Shown here in pieces: positions 36,127-44,630 of a stretch of 64,000 nucleotides of DNA. Below the pieces are notes generated by a model. The model saw only the letters and a program-made list of their open reading frames with translations. It did no database searches and was not told where the DNA came from. The DNA is taken from assembly GCA_945878575.1 (NCBI GenBank), contig CAMDUB010000002.1, positions 1 to 64,000 of the forward strand, in the 5' to 3' direction. A program made the position numbers and the translations under genes. Every line of letters begins with the position of its first letter. The first letter of the stretch is position 1. The stretch comes from Phycisphaera mikurensis NBRC 102666. GTDB taxonomy: Bacteria; Planctomycetota; Phycisphaerae; Phycisphaerales; SM1A02.

Positions 36127-36807
36127 ATGCGAAAGAAATATATGAAACACACCGCGACCACCGCGACTGCTGTACTCCTCGCCCTGCCCCTTGTTTGCGC
36201 CAGCATCGCTGAGGCGGGCGCCCCGATCAACCCGGGAGCCAAGGCTGAGCGCGTCACCCTCTCGCCACTCGAGACCCTAACTAGCACTGACTACGGGATG
36301 ACCCCGGGTCACTATCAGGCCTCCGTTACCGGCAATTCGGCCGATCTCAACTGGCTCACTGGCGGCAGCAACTTTGCCGGCGTTTGCACTGGTAGCACCG
36401 ACCCATCAACCGGGTTTATCACCGTCATCGGTAGCTCCCAAGGAATTTCCGTGGTGACTCTGGCCGCGAACACCACGTTCGCTATCAGTTACAACATGAC
36501 CGGCGTGGTACGCACCGGAAACGACGTGAGTTGGGCGCTCATTGATACCAGCACCTCGGACGTTGTCTTTGGATTGACGTTCGAAGATACGAATGCCACC
36601 GCCGCCGGCGGGGTCTCGGACACTTCCGCCGCTGGCTCATTCTCTGGAACGGTTGCAGCGGGCACGTATTGGCTGATCATGGCTGCCCAATGTGAACAGC
36701 TTGGCGGCAACTTCTCCTACGACGCCACGTTCACCGCCGTGCCAGCGCCAGGAGCGTTCCCAGCCATCCTGATGGCCGCAGCACTCCGCGGTCGCCGTCG
36801 ACGCTAA
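36127..36807 (+). CDS. Secreted protein with PEP-CTERM-like VPAPGA sorting tail
   Basis: 226 aa. Signal peptide (ATAVLLALPLVCASIAEAG), then a Ser/Thr/Gly-rich beta domain (ASVTGNSADLNWLTGG, WALIDTSTSDVVFGLTF, GTVAAGTYWLIMAAQC). The C-terminus has the three-part sorting layout: VPAPGA motif, hydrophobic helix (FPAILMAAAL), then GRRRR. This matches PEP-CTERM/exosortase-type tails as seen in planctomycetes. No exosortase is in the window. An alternative ATG lies at 36142. Function unknown; likely surface exposed. Confidence 0.78.
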   Translation: MRKKYMKHTATTATAVLLALPLVCASIAEAGAPINPGAKAERVTLSPLETLTSTDYGMTPGHYQASVTGNSADLNWLTGGSNFAGVCTGSTDPSTGFITVIGSSQGISVVTLAANTTFAISYNMTGVVRTGNDVSWALIDTSTSDVVFGLTFEDTNATAAGGVSDTSAAGSFSGTVAAGTYWLIMAAQCEQLGGNFSYDATFTAVPAPGAFPAILMAAALRGRRRR

Positions 36808-36849
36808 TTGCTCGGAAGGTCACTTCCGCACGCAACCAACTCAAAAACA

Positions 36850-36879
36850 AACAAGCCCCGCCGATGTGCGGGGCTTGTT
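36850..36879 (-). terminator. Strong hairpin terminator between the VPAPGA gene and tRNA-Val
   Basis: AACAAGCCCCGC and GCGGGGCTTGTT form a perfect 12-bp stem with a 6-base loop. On the minus strand the stem is followed by TTTGTTTTTG, so it is a good intrinsic terminator for the tRNA. It can also serve the plus-strand gene ending at 36807. Confidence 0.85.
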
Positions 36880-36887
36880 CATTCAGG

Positions 36888-36961
36888 TGGACCATACTGG
36901 ATTTGAACCAGTGACCTTCTCCGTGTCATGGAGACGCGCTAGCCAACTGCGCCAATGGTCC
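36888..36961 (-). tRNA. tRNA-Val (GAC)
   Basis: 74 nt on the minus strand. The acceptor stem GGACCAT/ATGGTCC, the D arm GCGC-AGTTGGCTA-GCGC, the anticodon stem TCTCC/GGAGA with loop ATGACAC (anticodon GAC at 34-36 after U33) and the T arm ACTGG-TTCAAAT-CCAGT all pair perfectly. The discriminator is A, followed by CCT, so the final CCA is not fully encoded. Confidence 0.95.
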
Positions 36962-36970
36962 GACGCACGC

Positions 36971-36999
36971 AGTCTATCGGCTTCCGGACGTCCGGACAA
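36971..36999 (-). promoter_or_regulatory. Promoter of tRNA-Val
   Basis: On the minus strand TTGTCC (36999-36994), a 17-base spacer and TAGACT (36976-36971) end ten bases before the tRNA. The spacer and the -35 edge contain the perfect palindrome TCCGGACGTCCGGA (36983-36996). Confidence 0.6.
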
Positions 37000-37144
37000 G
37001 CACCCCAATCGGAATGAATTGGAACCCGCAAATTGCCCCTCGCTCAGGCGGATATCGAAAGGAATGAGCGCGTTCTTGCAGCAATCCACACCATGCGGAC
37101 GATGAAACCTGCGACAGTTTCACACCAAAGCGAGAACCACCCAC

Positions 37145-37708
37145 ATGGCACACACCACCCACGCCTCCAGCAGCAACGCCGCCCATAGCCGCGCAGATAA
37201 CACCGTCGCACCACGGCGTCTTGACATCTTCAGCCCCGGCTTTGGTCTTGCCATGATTGGCGCTGGACTCATGGCGCTGGCCGCCGTTGAGGGAACCGGC
37301 ATGCTGCTTGGCCGTGCCACCGATGCAACCACTGCGCAGGCTGGAGTTGGTGAGTGGATCAGTAGCGATGCGCCGATGGAGGCCTTCGGTGCGTACCAAC
37401 CCGCTGGCAACAACATGGAATCCGCCGCCATGCTCGACCCGCAATCGGCCGTTGGTACGGGGCCGGGCGCACCACGATCAACCGCACGCAATGCTGCTCC
37501 GCCAGCATCGGGTGTCCTTGTTGGAATTGCCGCCAACCCCATCCCGAATGGAACCGCGGTCTACCGGCTGTGGTCAAGCGGACGCGTGGAAGCCATGATC
37601 ACCACCGAAGAGAATGTCTGGAGCCAATGGGTACCGGCAGCGCCTGGACTGTCGACCAACATGCAACGTCCGGCGTCCAGCTCGGACAACCCTGACACGA
37701 ATCCGTAA
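37145..37708 (+). CDS. Single-pass membrane protein of unknown function
   Basis: 187 aa. A hydrophilic N-terminal 30 residues, one membrane helix (FGLAMIGAGLMALAAVEGTGM), then an Ala/Ser/Pro-rich external part. The segment VLVGIAANPIPNGTAVYRLWSSGRVEAMI...WSQWVP resembles the core of the dockerin protein at 8726, suggesting one small family. No dockerin or catalytic motif is seen. It converges with gltX. Confidence 0.65.
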   Translation: MAHTTHASSSNAAHSRADNTVAPRRLDIFSPGFGLAMIGAGLMALAAVEGTGMLLGRATDATTAQAGVGEWISSDAPMEAFGAYQPAGNNMESAAMLDPQSAVGTGPGAPRSTARNAAPPASGVLVGIAANPIPNGTAVYRLWSSGRVEAMITTEENVWSQWVPAAPGLSTNMQRPASSSDNPDTNP

Positions 37709-37743
37709 CCTGATTCGCGTGGTGAACTCGGGCAAGCGATCGA

Positions 37744-39399
37744 TCAGGCGGTGAAAGTAGCGATACACCGGCGGATACGGTTGAGCGTGCTGTCTCGTCC
37801 AAGAATTGCCAGCGTGTCAAAGATGGGCGGACTCACTGTCCCACCACTCACCGCAATGCGAAGCGGCTGTGCAACTTTGCCAAGATTGCCCTCCGTATGT
37901 TGCACTGCGTACGGAGTGATCGCCTGCTCAAGCGCCGTGGCACTCCACTCCGCACAGCCTTCCAACACAGGCAAGACTGCACGCAAGTGACTCAGCCCGT
38001 TGGGTTCCGGACCCAAGAGCGCCTTCTCCACATTCTTCGATCGCTCCCAGGCCAGCACGTCGTCGGCAATGATGAAGAACCGATTCGTGCGGAACATTTC
38101 ATCAAGCGTCTTGGATCGTTCATGACTGGCGCCAGCAAGTTGTTCGAATTGCTCCGCAGTGATGCGCTTCATGAAGTCGGCGTGGAACTCTTGTCCATGC
38201 AGACGAGCCCGTGACACAAATTCTTCGCGCGGCATTCCCGTGATGGCATCGCAATTGAATGAAAGCAACTTGGTGCGATCAAACTTGGCTGGCGTCTTCA
38301 CCACACGCTTCAGGTCGAAACGCTGCTTGAGGAATTCGGTGTCAAACTTCTCCACATTCTCGCCCGGGCTCCAGCCGTTGAGCGCCAGGAAGTTGCACAG
38401 CACTTCTGGCAGGTATCCGCTCTGCCGGAAGTCATCCACATTGATTTCAGGCAGCGTGACTTGCAGACCCGTTGCCAGCAACGATGCCTCGGCAAGTTCA
38501 AGTTGGGTGTTCTTGTCGGCCATCCACGCATCGAAACGCGCTTGCGAAATCGTGTCCTGCGGCGGAGCGGTGAGCTTGCGATCAATCACGGTCTTGCGCA
38601 GCACCTTGTCCTTGTCGCGCTTGGACATCTTGCTCGCATCGGGATTGGTAATCAGCGGCAAGTGCCCGTAGATCGGACGACGGAACCCAAGCGCATCTTG
38701 CAGCACCATGTGCTTGGCAGTGTTGTTGAAATGCTCCTGCGCGCGCAACACGTGGGTGACGCGCATGAGTTCATCATCGACCACCACGGCGAAGTGATAG
38801 GTTGGAAATCCGTCCGCCTTACGAATGACAAAGTCATCGACTTCGCCCGCAGGAAGCGTGGCTTCACCCAAGACTTCGTCCACGATGGTGATGGGGCCAT
38901 CCGGAGTCTTGCAGCGAATCACCGCCGGGCGCCCTTCGGCCAACCATGCATCAACGGTGGCCTTCGGGAGGTTCGCCATTTCCGATCGGTCATAGCGGTA
39001 CGCGTGGCCCGCCAGCTTTGCGGCCTGCCGCTTCGCGTCCAGTTCCGCGGTGGTGTCGAAGGCGTAGTACGCCTTACCAGCTTCCACTAACTGCGCCAGG
39101 TAGCGGTTGTAAATATCCAACCGCTCGCTCTGGAAGTACGGCCCGTGCGCACCACCTCCGTGCGTGCCGAGCACCGGACCCTCGTCCCAGCCGATCCCAA
39201 GCCATGCCAGATCCTTCAGGAATCCAACGCTTGCCGAGTCGCTCGACCGCTTTTGGTCGGTGTCCTCAATGCGAAGCAAGAAGGTGCCACCCTTCCCCTT
39301 GGCAAAGGCCCAGCAGAACAAGGCCGTGCGAGCGCCGCCCACGTGCAGGTGACCGGACGGGGACGGAGCGAAGCGAGTGACGCAGGAGGGGGTAGACAT
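37744..39399 (-). CDS. gltX: Glutamyl-tRNA synthetase
   Basis: ATG 39399 (MSTPSCVTRFAPSPSG) is the natural start; 551 aa. Class I synthetase: HIGH-type motif SPSGHLHVGG, RIEDTDQKRS, HVLRAQEHFNNTAKH, the GHLPLI region and the KMSKR loop (DASKMSKRDKD). The C-terminal anticodon-binding helical cage is complete. It charges tRNA-Glu (or tRNA-Gln if non-discriminating). Sequence insertions in the catalytic half make it somewhat longer than the E. coli enzyme. Confidence 0.95.
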   Translation of the reverse strand: MSTPSCVTRFAPSPSGHLHVGGARTALFCWAFAKGKGGTFLLRIEDTDQKRSSDSASVGFLKDLAWLGIGWDEGPVLGTHGGGAHGPYFQSERLDIYNRYLAQLVEAGKAYYAFDTTAELDAKRQAAKLAGHAYRYDRSEMANLPKATVDAWLAEGRPAVIRCKTPDGPITIVDEVLGEATLPAGEVDDFVIRKADGFPTYHFAVVVDDELMRVTHVLRAQEHFNNTAKHMVLQDALGFRRPIYGHLPLITNPDASKMSKRDKDKVLRKTVIDRKLTAPPQDTISQARFDAWMADKNTQLELAEASLLATGLQVTLPEINVDDFRQSGYLPEVLCNFLALNGWSPGENVEKFDTEFLKQRFDLKRVVKTPAKFDRTKLLSFNCDAITGMPREEFVSRARLHGQEFHADFMKRITAEQFEQLAGASHERSKTLDEMFRTNRFFIIADDVLAWERSKNVEKALLGPEPNGLSHLRAVLPVLEGCAEWSATALEQAITPYAVQHTEGNLGKVAQPLRIAVSGGTVSPPIFDTLAILGRDSTLNRIRRCIATFTA

Positions 39400-39581
39400 G
39401 TGAGGCGGCAAAGGTACCGGGGATCTTGCGCGCGAATGCGAAGCTCATCGCTCGCCCGCCGGAAACCTTCCATTATCAGGACACCATTGATGCTTCAGCA
39501 ACATCCGCGCGCCCTCCACACCGGCGGGGGCGCGGTCTTTCCATGTGCTTTCCGCGCCCGGAACATCAGTACCCTTGCACC

Positions 39582-40073
39582 ATGTCTGCCATCGTCGGTC
39601 TCATTTCCGACAGCCATTCCCGCTGGGAACGCACCAAGCGCGCCATGGCGGCCCTGCAAGCGAAGGGCGCCACCACGTTCATTCATTGCGGAGATGTGGA
39701 GGATGATTTAGTCCTTGACCAGCTCGCGGGGCTTGATAGCCACCTCGTGTGGGGCAATTGTGATTGGAATCATGACTCCCTCACCCGCTACGCAGCCAAC
39801 ATCGGTATCACCGTGCATGGTGATGCTGGCGAAATCACCGTGGACGGCAAGCGCATCGCCTTCACACACGGACATGAACTCCCGGCACTGCGCGCGGCGG
39901 TCAGCAGCGGCGCTCATTACCTGATTCACGGCCACACCCATGAACTGCGGGACGAACGCAACGCCGGAACGCGCATCATCAATCCGGGCGCCTTGCACCG
40001 CGCTGCGCGGTACACCGTGGCCACACTTGAGCCAGCCACTGATCAGCTGACCATCATTGAGGTGCCAGCATGA
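39582..40073 (+). CDS. YfcE/MJ0936-family metallophosphoesterase
   Basis: ATG 39582 gives 163 aa, the usual size. Metal-binding motifs of calcineurin-like phosphoesterases: GLISDSHS, HCGDVED, GNCDWN, FTHGHE and HGHTHELRDE, followed by INPGAL. Such enzymes hydrolyse phosphodiesters in vitro with Mn or Ni; the physiological substrate is unknown. Sits 16 bases before corA in the same direction. Confidence 0.92.
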   Translation: MSAIVGLISDSHSRWERTKRAMAALQAKGATTFIHCGDVEDDLVLDQLAGLDSHLVWGNCDWNHDSLTRYAANIGITVHGDAGEITVDGKRIAFTHGHELPALRAAVSSGAHYLIHGHTHELRDERNAGTRIINPGALHRAARYTVATLEPATDQLTIIEVPA

Positions 40074-40089
40074 CGAAAGGTTCGAACCG

Positions 40090-41241
40090 ATGACTCAGCA
40101 GCACAGCACCGACCCGCTCAGCAACTTGGTCACCGACACCCTTCGGAAATCTGCCATCACGGCCCGGCGTGCTCGGCAGAAGTTTCGACGACTGTCCAGT
40201 CCGCGCCACATCTACACCGCGCCGGGAACCATGGTGGTTTCCCCCGATGACGTTCCGCCAGTCATCACCGTGTTTGCTTACGGGCCGACGAGCTACAAGG
40301 AACTTGTCGTCACCAGTGTGGCTGAAATCGTTGCGCTGGGTACGGAGTGGCCCGTCTTGTGGGTGGATGTGGATGGCTTTGGAAACCCGGCACTTCTGAA
40401 GGAGATTGCCGACCACTTTGGCATCCATCCGCTTGCCATGGAAGACGCCACCGACACCGCGCAGCGGGCGAAGAGTGAGCCCTACGGCGACGCCACATTC
40501 TTGGTGCTGCCCATGCCGCACGAAGATGAACGGGGATTCTGGACTGAACAGCTTGCAATCTGGGTAACCGCGCGCGTGGTGGTGACTTTCCAAAGCGTGC
40601 CGGGAGACTGCCTGAACCCACTGCGCAACCGCATCCGCGAGAACAAGGGAAGAGCACGAACATCCGGTGCTGCGTACCTCTCCTATGCGATCGCCGATTC
40701 CGTGGTCGACGGCTACTTCCCCATCGTTGACCGCATCGGCGAAGCGCTCGAGCCGCTGGAGGATGAGGCGTTCACCAAGCCTGATGGCCGAACGCTTGGC
40801 AAGATTCGCCGCATTCGCGCAGAGCTCATTCGCGTGCGCCGCGCCGTACTTCCACTGCGTGATGCCGCCATCGCACTGGCCTCACTCGACCGCGTCTTTG
40901 ATACAGACACGCGCCACTACCTGCGCGATCTGAACGATCATGTCTCGCGCGTCTTGGATCAACTTGAAACTGACCGGTACATGGCCAATGATTTACTGGA
41001 CATTTATATGACCAGCGTCAATCTGAAGGTGGCAGAAACCTCCAAAGTTCTGACGATTATTGCCACGCTGTTCATGCCTTTGACATTTATCGCCGGTGTG
41101 TACGGGATGAACTTCAAACACATGCCGGAACTTGAATGGATGCTCGGCTATCCATTCGCCTTAAGCCTGATGGGATGCACCGTCATTGGCCTGATGACGT
41201 ATTTCTGGCGTAAAGGGTGGCTTCAAGACACTACTAAGTGA
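40090..41241 (+). CDS. corA: CorA-family Mg2+/Co2+ transporter
   Basis: ATG 40090, after AAAGG, gives 383 aa. A cytoplasmic funnel domain with long helices (IGEALEPLEDEAF, RIRAELIRVRRAVLPLRDA), then two C-terminal membrane helices with the family signature YGMNF at the first helix end and a periplasmic MPEL loop. It forms a pentameric divalent cation channel in the inner membrane. Follows the phosphoesterase gene closely. Confidence 0.93.
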   Translation: MTQQHSTDPLSNLVTDTLRKSAITARRARQKFRRLSSPRHIYTAPGTMVVSPDDVPPVITVFAYGPTSYKELVVTSVAEIVALGTEWPVLWVDVDGFGNPALLKEIADHFGIHPLAMEDATDTAQRAKSEPYGDATFLVLPMPHEDERGFWTEQLAIWVTARVVVTFQSVPGDCLNPLRNRIRENKGRARTSGAAYLSYAIADSVVDGYFPIVDRIGEALEPLEDEAFTKPDGRTLGKIRRIRAELIRVRRAVLPLRDAAIALASLDRVFDTDTRHYLRDLNDHVSRVLDQLETDRYMANDLLDIYMTSVNLKVAETSKVLTIIATLFMPLTFIAGVYGMNFKHMPELEWMLGYPFALSLMGCTVIGLMTYFWRKGWLQDTTK

Positions 41242-41262
41242 TTCAGTTGCATACAGTCACTT

Positions 41263-42723
41263 ATGACCGGCGAAGCAACAACTATGCCAACATCCCCTGC
41301 TATTCACACCCTGGCTGAACTTCGTGCATCGGGCTGGCGCAGCCGATCCATCAAGGCGGAACTCCGAACCAACTTTGAGCACGCCCTCGCCGCATCATCG
41401 GCGCGCGGCGATCGAGGTGCCGCCGGTCTATTCCCCGGCATTCTGGGCTATGACGACACCGTCCTGCCGGAACTTGCCACCGCCATCATCGCTGGCCACG
41501 ACATCCTGTTCCTTGGCGAGAAGGGCCAAGGCAAGAGCCGCCTGATGCGGATGCTTCCCAACTTCCTAGACGAGTGGCTGCCGTACCTGGACATTCCCGG
41601 TTGCGCTGTGCATGAAGATCCGGAACAACCCATCACGCGCGCCGGGCGGGAGATGTGCGCCAACACTGCCGATCGCATTCCGATTGCATGGTGGCATCGC
41701 AAAGATCGCTACGCCGAACGACTGGCCCCTGGAACAAAGTTCGCTGACCTGATTGGTGAAATCGACCCATCGCGTCTCGCCGCTGGCACCAGCATGGGCT
41801 CCGAAGACGCATTGCACTTCGGCCTGGTTCCGCGCATGCACCGTGGCATCTTCGCCATGAACGAACTTCCTGACCTTGATGAACTGGTGCAGGTTGGTCT
41901 CTTCAATGTGCTCGAAGAACGCGACGTGCAAATTCGCGGCTATCCGGTGAGTTTCGATCTGGATGTCTTACTGGTATTTAGCGCAAATCCAAGCACCTAC
42001 AACCGCTCCGGCAAGGTGATCCCGCAGCTGAAGGACCGCATTGGTAGCACCGTGGTCACCCACTATCCACGCGAGCGTGATGCCGGCATTGCCATCACCC
42101 GGCAAGAGGCAGGCATGGACCTGGGCGGCGAATTCCCAGTGATTGTTCCGCCGTTTATGGATCGAGTGGTGGAAGAGATTTCCATCGCCGCTCGGCGTAG
42201 TAAGTTTGTTGATCATGCCTCGGGAGTCAGCGCGCGTTTCAGCGTTGCCAATTGGCGCACCATGGTTGCCAGCGCACGGCGTCGAGCAATCCAACTGGGT
42301 GAATCTCCAGCAGCGCCGCGCATCAGCGACCTTTCGCACTTGCATTCCTCAGCACTTGGAAAGTTAGAGCTTGATCTCATGGGCAGCCATCAGATGAACG
42401 AGCGCCAAGTGATTGATGCCATTGTTGCTGAAGCGGTGGGCGTTGTCTTCAAGGAATATGTAGAAGAACACGGCCTTGCGGCGATCGCAGATGCCTTTGC
42501 AAAGGGCGTGCGCATTGAAGTGGGCGACCTCGTGCCCAGTGCGCAATACGCACAACGCATGAATAGCGTCCCGGAAGCATGGGACAAGGCATTTGAAGTG
42601 AATGCCAGCACCGATGCCGCCGTTCGAGCTTCATGCGCGGAGTTTGTCCTTGCGGGACTGTGGGCCACCGATCGCGTAAGCCGAACCGCCAAGCACGGCC
42701 GCACGTCCTATGAGGTGAAGTAA
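41263..42723 (+). CDS. MoxR/ChlI-like AAA+ ATPase
   Basis: 486 aa. AAA+ core: Walker [13 protein letters not shown], a zinc- or metal-like HKDR segment, Walker B-type [25 protein letters not shown], sensor LLVFSANP, and a helical lid with the [10 protein letters not shown] arginine region. These ATPases belong to the magnesium-chelatase-I/MoxR branch and act with VWA proteins as chaperone-like remodelers. The next gene, five bases downstream, is such a VWA protein. A second ATG at 41284 is possible. Confidence 0.85.
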   Translation: MTGEATTMPTSPAIHTLAELRASGWRSRSIKAELRTNFEHALAASSARGDRGAAGLFPGILGYDDTVLPELATAIIAGHDILFLGEKGQGKSRLMRMLPNFLDEWLPYLDIPGCAVHEDPEQPITRAGREMCANTADRIPIAWWHRKDRYAERLAPGTKFADLIGEIDPSRLAAGTSMGSEDALHFGLVPRMHRGIFAMNELPDLDELVQVGLFNVLEERDVQIRGYPVSFDLDVLLVFSANPSTYNRSGKVIPQLKDRIGSTVVTHYPRERDAGIAITRQEAGMDLGGEFPVIVPPFMDRVVEEISIAARRSKFVDHASGVSARFSVANWRTMVASARRRAIQLGESPAAPRISDLSHLHSSALGKLELDLMGSHQMNERQVIDAIVAEAVGVVFKEYVEEHGLAAIADAFAKGVRIEVGDLVPSAQYAQRMNSVPEAWDKAFEVNASTDAAVRASCAEFVLAGLWATDRVSRTAKHGRTSYEVK

Positions 42724-42728
42724 CCGCC

Positions 42729-44528
42729 GTGGCACACGACGACGACATGTCGCCTGACGCTGATGAATCGATGGGCGCACCAGTTCCTGATGCGCAGTCG
42801 ACTGCCCCGCAGCCACTCGGCGGCGTGTTGCATACGTACCTCGGCTACGACGCCGTCAAGTTTGGTCAAGCGCAGCCTGCTGACTCCAGCGGTGCCGCGC
42901 GCGGCGCGTACGAACATCTCATGGCCGCAGGATCCATGCGTCACTTCACGGACGAAGAACTGGCGGACGCCATTCGCCTTGATCCTTCGCAAATCCAGGG
43001 CCTTGGACCGAGCATTGATGCGCTGATCGAACTGCTTGAGCAACGCAAAGAACGCATTCTTTCTACCTATGACCCAACACCCGCAACGCACGCTGCTGCG
43101 AAAGCGTTCCTGGACACCGCTGCCGGAGCGGTACCTGAAACCGGCAAGCCCGACGTTGCGAAACGGATTGCGCACGCCATTGCCGGTGAGCAGTTGCGCG
43201 ATCTGGAGCGATTGTGGTACCGACTTCCAGAGAATTCACCCGAGCAGCGCGCGCTCACGCAAGCACTCGAACGCCTGCGCGAGAAGTATGAAGTGGATCA
43301 ACTCACTTCACGATGGTCGTTCAGCGGCCGCGAAGCGCTTGATGTCCCCGGCGCGATAGAGGTGAAGGCAGAGTTGGAAGAACTCGATCGCCTCTTGGAG
43401 CAATTGCGCGAAGCACTCAAGAATGCAAAGCCAGCCATCATTGACATGGATGCATTGGCAGAGTTCGCGCCGCAAGAGCAGGTCGACTCACTCCGCGACG
43501 CCCAACGAAGAGTGAATGAATTGTTGGAGCGTTTGGCCGAGGATGCAGGCCTCGCGCGCACTCCGGAAGGCGGCTGGCAAGTCAGCCCCAAGGCCATGCG
43601 TCTGTATCAGCGCAGCCTGCTGGCAACCATCTTTGGCGGCCTACAAGCAGCGCGGAGCGGCAGGCACGAAGGCGTTGCCAGCCCAGACGGCGCTGTGGAA
43701 TTGCCTTCCACGCGACCCTACGAATTTGGCGATAGCCCGTCCGCCATGGACATTCCACAAAGCATGGTGAATGCCCTGCTCCGTGAATCCGCGGACGGCC
43801 CGCGCGCGCCCGGCACTCCGGTACGCATGCGCTCCGACGATATGGTGGTGCACAAGACGCGCCAGCAACCAAAGTGCGCGACCGCAGTCATCATGGATAT
43901 GTCTGGCTCCATGCGCAACGGTGGGCAGTACGTGCAAGCCAAGCGCATGGCCATGGCGCTCGATGGCCTGATTCGCAGCGACTACCCCGGCGACTATTTG
44001 CAGTTTGTTGAGATGTACACCGTTGCCAAATTGCGGTCTTCGGGCGAAATCCCCAGCATCATGCCCAAGCCGGTCACCATTCGGGAGTCCGTGGTGCGCC
44101 TGCGCGCGGACATGTCGGACCCGGACATCACGGAGATGGATCTGCCGCTGCACTTCACCAACATTCAGCGAGCGTTGCAACTTTCCCGGCAGTGGCTCGG
44201 TGGCAGGCCAACACCAAATCGCCAAGTGATGCTGATCACTGACGGACTACCGACTGCGCACTTTGAGGGCAGCGATCTGTACATGATGTATCCACCGGAT
44301 CCACGAACAGAGCGCGAGACCATCCGTGAAGCCATGCGCTGCAAAGAGGCCGGCATCACCATCAACGTGTTCCTGCTGCCAAGTTGGAGTCAGACCGAAG
44401 ACGATGTGCAGTTTGCGCACCGTATGGCGGAATCAACCGGTGGCCGTGTGTTCTTTGTTGCCGGACGGGAACTCGACCGCTTCGTAGTCTGGGACTATGT
44501 GAAGCGCCGCCGCTCAATCTTGGGCTAA
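42729..44528 (+). CDS. VWA-domain partner of the AAA+ ATPase
   Basis: 599 aa, GTG start. The N-terminal 350 residues are helical and charged (EQRKERILSTYDP; LEELDRLLEQLREALKNA). The C-terminal VWA domain has an intact MIDAS (MDMSGSMRNG, conserved Thr/Asp in LITDGLPT). It lacks a signal peptide and is probably cytoplasmic. Together with the upstream ATPase it forms a two-gene MoxR/VWA (chelatase-like) module; the client is unknown. Confidence 0.85.
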   Translation: MAHDDDMSPDADESMGAPVPDAQSTAPQPLGGVLHTYLGYDAVKFGQAQPADSSGAARGAYEHLMAAGSMRHFTDEELADAIRLDPSQIQGLGPSIDALIELLEQRKERILSTYDPTPATHAAAKAFLDTAAGAVPETGKPDVAKRIAHAIAGEQLRDLERLWYRLPENSPEQRALTQALERLREKYEVDQLTSRWSFSGREALDVPGAIEVKAELEELDRLLEQLREALKNAKPAIIDMDALAEFAPQEQVDSLRDAQRRVNELLERLAEDAGLARTPEGGWQVSPKAMRLYQRSLLATIFGGLQAARSGRHEGVASPDGAVELPSTRPYEFGDSPSAMDIPQSMVNALLRESADGPRAPGTPVRMRSDDMVVHKTRQQPKCATAVIMDMSGSMRNGGQYVQAKRMAMALDGLIRSDYPGDYLQFVEMYTVAKLRSSGEIPSIMPKPVTIRESVVRLRADMSDPDITEMDLPLHFTNIQRALQLSRQWLGGRPTPNRQVMLITDGLPTAHFEGSDLYMMYPPDPRTERETIREAMRCKEAGITINVFLLPSWSQTEDDVQFAHRMAESTGGRVFFVAGRELDRFVVWDYVKRRRSILG

Positions 44529-44630
44529 TTCCGGGGATTCGCTCGATTCCGCCGCGAATTGGGGGCTTGATCGCCCCTTCAGGTCGACATACAGTTAGCA
44601 ACTTGGGCTTAGGAGGCCCTCCGACCACTT

